Positions 13,838 through 16,854 of a DNA stretch of 16,854 nucleotides are shown piece by piece. The position numbers were made by a program, and so were the translations under genes. The stretch comes from JBOGZD01 sp050697155. Its GTDB lineage: Bacteria; Actinomycetota; Thermoleophilia; Solirubrobacterales; 70-9. The DNA is taken from NCBI GenBank assembly GCA_050697155.1, contig JBOGZD010000064.1, positions 1-16,854 of the forward strand. The letters are read 5' to 3'. The notes beneath the pieces are model-generated. The model worked only from the letters and a program-made list of their open reading frames with translations. It searched no databases and was not told where the DNA came from. Within the stretch, counting starts at the first letter, position 1. Every line of letters starts with the position of its first letter.

Positions 13838-15007
13838 CTACAGCCCGTACGTCTTCGAGATGATCTCGCGCTGGATCTCGCTGGTGCCGGCGTAGATGGT
13901 CGAGACCAGGGTCATGCGGACCAGGCGCTCCATGTCGTACTCGGTCGAGTAGCCGTAGCCGCCCATCATCTGCATGCCCTCGAGCGCCGTCTTCTTCGCC
14001 GCCTCGGTCGCCTTGAGCTTCACCATCGAGGCCTCGCGCGGGAGCATCTGGTCGGGCGCCGCCTCGGTCTTGCGGGCGACGTCGTAGACCAGCAGCCGAG
14101 CGCATTCGAGCTCGGTGCCGAGGTCGGCCAACCGGTGCCTGATCGTCTGGAAGGAGCCGATCGGGCGGCCGAACTGCTTGCGCTCCTTGACGTAGGCGAG
14201 CGCGTCGTCGAATGCGCGCTGACCGAGGCCGAGCACGGTCGCCGCCGTGATCAGGCGCTCGACGTTCAGCCCCGCCATCAGCTGCATCCAGCCGCCGTCG
14301 ACCTCGCCCAAGACTCGCTCCTCAGGCACGAAGCAGTCGGTGAGGTAGACGTCGTTTACCTCCTTGCCGCCCATCGTCTGGATCCCGCTGATCTCGAGCC
14401 CGTCCGAGCCGGTGGGGACCGAGAGCATGGTCACCCCCTCGTGCTTGGAGCCGTCACGCCCGGTGCGCGCGACGACCAGGATGTGGTCGGCGATGTGGGC
14501 GGCCGAGATCCAGGTCTTCTGGCCGTTGAGGACGAAGCCGCCGTCCGAGCGCTCCGCGCGGCACTGGAGGTTGCCCACGTCCGAGCCGGCCTCGGGCTCG
14601 GACATCGCGATCGCCTCGACCCGGCCCTGGACGATCCCGCCGAGGATCTCGGCCTTCTGCTCCACGGTGCCGAAGCGCTCGTAGGCGCCGGCGACGATCA
14701 GGCTGACGGGGAAGCCCGACATCGGCACCATCCCCCGCGAGGTCTCCTCGAGGAACAGGCAGGCGTCGACGATCGAGCCGCCCGAGCCGCCGAAGTCCTC
14801 GGAGACCGAGGCGCCGAGCCAGCCGAGCCCGGCGAGCTGGGCGTAGATCCCGGGCGAGTGAGCCTCGGTGTAGTCGTTGGTTGCCGCGGCGCGCTGCTCG
14901 CGGGTTCCGAGCTCGCGCTTTACGAAGTCGCGAATCGCCTCGACGAAGGCGCGGCGCTCGTCGGTCATCCAGGCGTCGGCGGTGGGGAGAGCGGTGATCG
15001 TCGTCAT
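13838..15007 (-). CDS. acyl-CoA dehydrogenase, isovaleryl-type catalytic base
   Basis: 389 residues with the three-part acyl-CoA dehydrogenase fold: an N-terminal helical domain (DERRAFVEAIRDFVKREL), the middle beta domain with the FAD/substrate motif AMSEPEAGSDVGNLQC (about 134-149) and GQKTWISAA, and the C-terminal helices with KQFGRPIGSFQTIRHRLADL. The usual base position of medium-chain enzymes reads IYAGTSEIQ, with Ala in place of Glu. Glu250 in GLNVERL aligns with the alternative base of isovaleryl-CoA dehydrogenase, so the enzyme should be active, probably on branched or longer acyl-CoAs. It oxidises acyl-CoA to enoyl-CoA and passes electrons to ETF. ATG 15007 lies 22 bases after the thiolase stop, so the two form an operon. 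Confidence 0.92.
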   Translation of the reverse strand: MTTITALPTADAWMTDERRAFVEAIRDFVKRELGTREQRAAATNDYTEAHSPGIYAQLAGLGWLGASVSEDFGGSGGSIVDACLFLEETSRGMVPMSGFPVSLIVAGAYERFGTVEQKAEILGGIVQGRVEAIAMSEPEAGSDVGNLQCRAERSDGGFVLNGQKTWISAAHIADHILVVARTGRDGSKHEGVTMLSVPTGSDGLEISGIQTMGGKEVNDVYLTDCFVPEERVLGEVDGGWMQLMAGLNVERLITAATVLGLGQRAFDDALAYVKERKQFGRPIGSFQTIRHRLADLGTELECARLLVYDVARKTEAAPDQMLPREASMVKLKATEAAKKTALEGMQMMGGYGYSTEYDMERLVRMTLVSTIYAGTSEIQREIISKTYGL

Positions 15008-15029
15008 CGCGGGTCGTTCGTCGTTCGGA

Positions 15030-16238
15030 TCAGGCGGTTGCGGGGCGGTAGACCGAGACCACCGCGGCGCCGCCTAGGCCGATGTTGTGCTGGAGCGCCA
15101 GCTTCGCGCCCTCGACCTGCCGGGCATCCGCAGTCCCGCGCAGCTGCCACGTGAGCTCCGAGCACTGGGCGAGCCCGGTGGCGCCGAGCGGGTGGCCCTT
15201 GGAGATCAGCCCGCCGGAGGGATTGACCACCGGGCCGTCGCCGCCGTAGGTGGTCGCCTCGGCGTCGACCAGCTTGTGGCCCTCGCCCTCGGGTGCGAAG
15301 CCGAGCGCCTCGTAGGTGATCAGCTCGTTGGCCGAGAAGCAGTCGTGCAGCTCGCAGACGTCCACGTCGGCGGCCTCGACCCCCGCCTCGGTGTAGGCGC
15401 GGTCGGCCGCCTGCTTGGACATGTCGTAGCCGACGATCTTGATGCAGTCGGTGTCGTCGGCGAAGGAGCTGGGGAGGTCGGTGACCATCGCCTGGCCGGC
15501 GATCTCGATCGCGCGGTCGGCGAGCCCGTGCTGGTCGACGTAGCGCTCGGAGGCGACGATCGCGCAGGCCGAGCCGTCGGAGGTCGGCGAGCACTGGAGC
15601 TTGGTCAGCGGCTCGTGGATGACCTTCGACTCCTTGATCTCCTCCAGCGTGTACTCGTCCTGGAACTGCGCGTAGGGGTTGTTGACCGAGTGCTTGTGGT
15701 TCTTCCACCCGATCCAGGCGTAGTGGTGGGGCTCCGAGCCGTACTTCTCCATGTGGTCGCGCCCGGCGTTGCCGAACATCTGCGGCGCCGGCGGCGACTC
15801 CTCGGGGGCGCGCAACGCGAACATCGCCATCGCGTGCTTGTCGAGCGCGTTGGTGCGGTCGGTGTACTTGACCCCCAGCGAGCCCATCTCCATCTTCTCG
15901 AAGCCGACTGCGAGCGCGCAGTCGACCACGCCGCCGCGGACCGCCTGGCGGGCGAGGAACAGCGCCGAGGATCCGGTCGAGCAGTTGTTGTTCACGTTGA
16001 CCACCGGGATCCCGGTGAGCCCGAGCTGGTAGAGCGCGCGCTGCCCGTAGGTGGAGTCGCCGTAGCAGTAGCCGGCGTAGGCCTGCTCGACGTCCTCGTA
16101 GGGGATGCCGGCGTCGGCGAGCGCCTTCTCACCGGCCTCCTTGGCCCAGTCGGGGTAGTCGCCCTCCTTCGTGCCGGGCTTTTGGAACCTCGTCATGCCG
16201 ACGCCGATCACGTAGGTGCGGTTGCCGTTCGCGCTCAT
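15030..16238 (-). CDS. SCP-x-type thiolase (lipid-transfer protein-like acyl-CoA thiolase)
   Basis: A 402-residue thiolase close to the thiolase half of sterol carrier protein x. Active-site features are Cys86 (NNNCSTGSSALFLA), His349 (SGGLISKGHPLGATG) and the SCP-x marker LQHNIGLGGAAVV, where classical thiolases carry the CxGxG cysteine. CELHDCFSANELITYEALGF is another SCP-x hallmark. The enzyme cleaves 3-ketoacyl-CoA, in this family often 2-methyl-branched or sterol side-chain substrates. No C-terminal SCP2 domain is present, so it is a stand-alone thiolase. ATG 16238 starts the conserved MSANGNRTYVIGVGMTRF; 22 further residues are open upstream but look non-homologous and basic. A weak AAAGGGA lies about 13 bases upstream. 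It is transcribed divergently from the TetR gene and leads the acyl-CoA dehydrogenase. Confidence 0.9.
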   Translation of the reverse strand: MSANGNRTYVIGVGMTRFQKPGTKEGDYPDWAKEAGEKALADAGIPYEDVEQAYAGYCYGDSTYGQRALYQLGLTGIPVVNVNNNCSTGSSALFLARQAVRGGVVDCALAVGFEKMEMGSLGVKYTDRTNALDKHAMAMFALRAPEESPPAPQMFGNAGRDHMEKYGSEPHHYAWIGWKNHKHSVNNPYAQFQDEYTLEEIKESKVIHEPLTKLQCSPTSDGSACAIVASERYVDQHGLADRAIEIAGQAMVTDLPSSFADDTDCIKIVGYDMSKQAADRAYTEAGVEAADVDVCELHDCFSANELITYEALGFAPEGEGHKLVDAEATTYGGDGPVVNPSGGLISKGHPLGATGLAQCSELTWQLRGTADARQVEGAKLALQHNIGLGGAAVVSVYRPATA

Positions 16239-16290
16239 CTGGTTTGGGGGTCCCTTTCGTCGCTCGTGGATCGCTGTTCGCCGGCGGCGA

Positions 16291-16296
16291 AAGATA
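16291..16296 (-). promoter_or_regulatory. possible -10 element of the thiolase operon
   Basis: TATCTT in the message sense, about 52 bases before ATG 16238. The candidate operator at 16300-16318 lies just upstream, where it would cover the spacer and -35 region. No clear -35 is seen. Confidence 0.3.
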
Positions 16297-16299
16297 CCG

Positions 16300-16318
16300 A
16301 ACAAGCGCGCGGTTTGTT
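16300..16318. promoter_or_regulatory. candidate TetR operator in the divergent promoter region
   Basis: AACAAGCGCGCGGTTTGTT has inverted arms AACAA and TTGTT, with partial symmetry extending inward, centred near 16309. It lies between the divergent thiolase and TetR genes, the standard place for an autoregulatory TetR operator. The assignment rests on position and symmetry only. Confidence 0.45.
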
Positions 16319-16330
16319 AGGGTCGGCCGC

Positions 16331-16854
16331 ATCGCCACCGCGGACACCACCCGCCGGCGCACCCAGGAGGAGCGAAGCGCCGAGACCCGCGGCCGCCTGC
16401 TGCGGGCGACGATCGACTGCCTGCTGGAGGTCGGATATGCGGGCACGACGACCCGCCTGGTCACCGAGCGCGCCGGCGTCTCCCAGGGGGCGCAGACCCA
16501 CCACTTCCCGCACCGCGTCGACCTCGTCGCCAGCGCCTTCGAGCACCTCGCCCAGCAGCGCACCGAGCGCTACCGCGAGCGCGCCCGCGACCTGCCGCCC
16601 GACCGAGCCGCGCGGCTGCGCGCTTTGCTCGACCTGCTCTGGGAGGACTTCTCCAGCCCGCTGTTCACCGTCGCGGCAAAGCTCTGGGTGGCCGCGGCCG
16701 ACGACGAGGAGCTGCGCGAGCGCCTGGTTCCGGTCGAGCGCCGGATCAACGCGGGGGTCACCGAGCTGGCGCGCGATGTCGCGGGCGAGCTGGGGGGCGA
16801 GGAGGGGTTCCAGCGCCGGCTGGCGGTGGCGATGAACACGGTCGCCGGCCTCGC
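16331..16854 (+). CDS. TetR-family transcriptional regulator, N-terminal part, runs off the window
   Basis: The frame beginning ATADTTRRRTQEERSAETRG continues open to the window end (about 174 residues seen). It has the TetR DNA-binding domain: RGRLLRATIDCLLEVGYAG, then TTTRLVTERAGVSQGAQTHHF, where the turn AGVSQGAQTHHFPHR is the helix-turn-helix, followed by the ligand-binding helices. TetR regulators usually repress neighbouring genes and respond to small acyl or lipid ligands; the divergent thiolase operon is the likely target. No ATG, GTG or TTG lies in frame near the expected start. The codon where Met is expected is ATC at 16331 (then GCC ACC GCG), so the true start is unclear: a rare ATC start, a sequence error of ATG, or an upstream start. 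The coordinates given assume 16331. Confidence 0.8.
   Translation, partial: MATADTTRRRTQEERSAETRGRLLRATIDCLLEVGYAGTTTRLVTERAGVSQGAQTHHFPHRVDLVASAFEHLAQQRTERYRERARDLPPDRAARLRALLDLLWEDFSSPLFTVAAKLWVAAADDEELRERLVPVERRINAGVTELARDVAGELGGEEGFQRRLAVAMNTVAGL

Noticed and set aside
16239..16304. N-terminal extension of the thiolase to 16304
   Set aside because: The 22 added residues are basic and unlike the family, and would overlap the candidate -10 and operator. The SCP-x homology starts at ATG 16238.
15087..16835. Long + strand open frame opposite the thiolase and over the TetR gene
   Set aside because: It is antisense to the thiolase and out of frame with the helix-turn-helix sequence of the TetR gene. 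The translation is Val/Leu/Gly/Arg low complexity.

Overview
The window is high-GC DNA with leaderless-looking or weakly led genes and actinobacterial-type lipid and respiratory genes. The proteins read like those of a deep-branching actinobacterium (Thermoleophilia/Solirubrobacterales is my best guess; this is inference from protein style, not a search). No RNA gene, CRISPR array, insertion sequence or phage gene is visible, and no gene-free stretch exceeds 300 bases.

Region 1 (1-2670, + strand): the tail of an unidentified gene, a secreted trypsin/V8-like serine protease with a degenerate RTX-like tail, an OsmC/Ohr-family thiol peroxidase, and a short-chain dehydrogenase-like gene that is frameshifted inside its nucleotide-binding glycine motif.

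Region 2 (2639-11929, - strand): one long co-directional block read from 11929 down. It starts with nuoJ-nuoK-nuoL-nuoM-nuoN, the membrane proton-pumping arm of respiratory complex I. It continues with very short gaps or overlaps into a SnoaL/NTF2-like protein, a glyoxalase/VOC protein, a double-domain ThyX-like flavoprotein and a broken RDD-family membrane gene. The nuoA-nuoI genes are not present upstream; nuoJ faces away from a CoA-transferase-family gene. nuoL is bracketed by two identical four-copy heptamer arrays, each directly after a stop codon in a 46-base spacer. The TM5 glutamate of the antiporter-like subunits is Ala in NuoL, Asp in NuoM and Glu in NuoN.

Region 3 (12071-16854): acyl-CoA metabolism. 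An alpha-methylacyl-CoA racemase-type gene (+), a VOC protein (-), an isovaleryl-type acyl-CoA dehydrogenase (-) and an SCP-x-type thiolase (-) are followed by a divergent TetR regulator (+) that runs off the end of the window. The set is consistent with beta-oxidation of methyl-branched or sterol side-chain acyl-CoAs, probably under TetR control through a dyad at 16300-16318. Several strong inverted repeats lie between these genes.

Three genes (SDR, RDD, TetR) have broken frames or no canonical start. Either real decay or consensus errors could explain them, and this should be kept in mind when reading the annotation.
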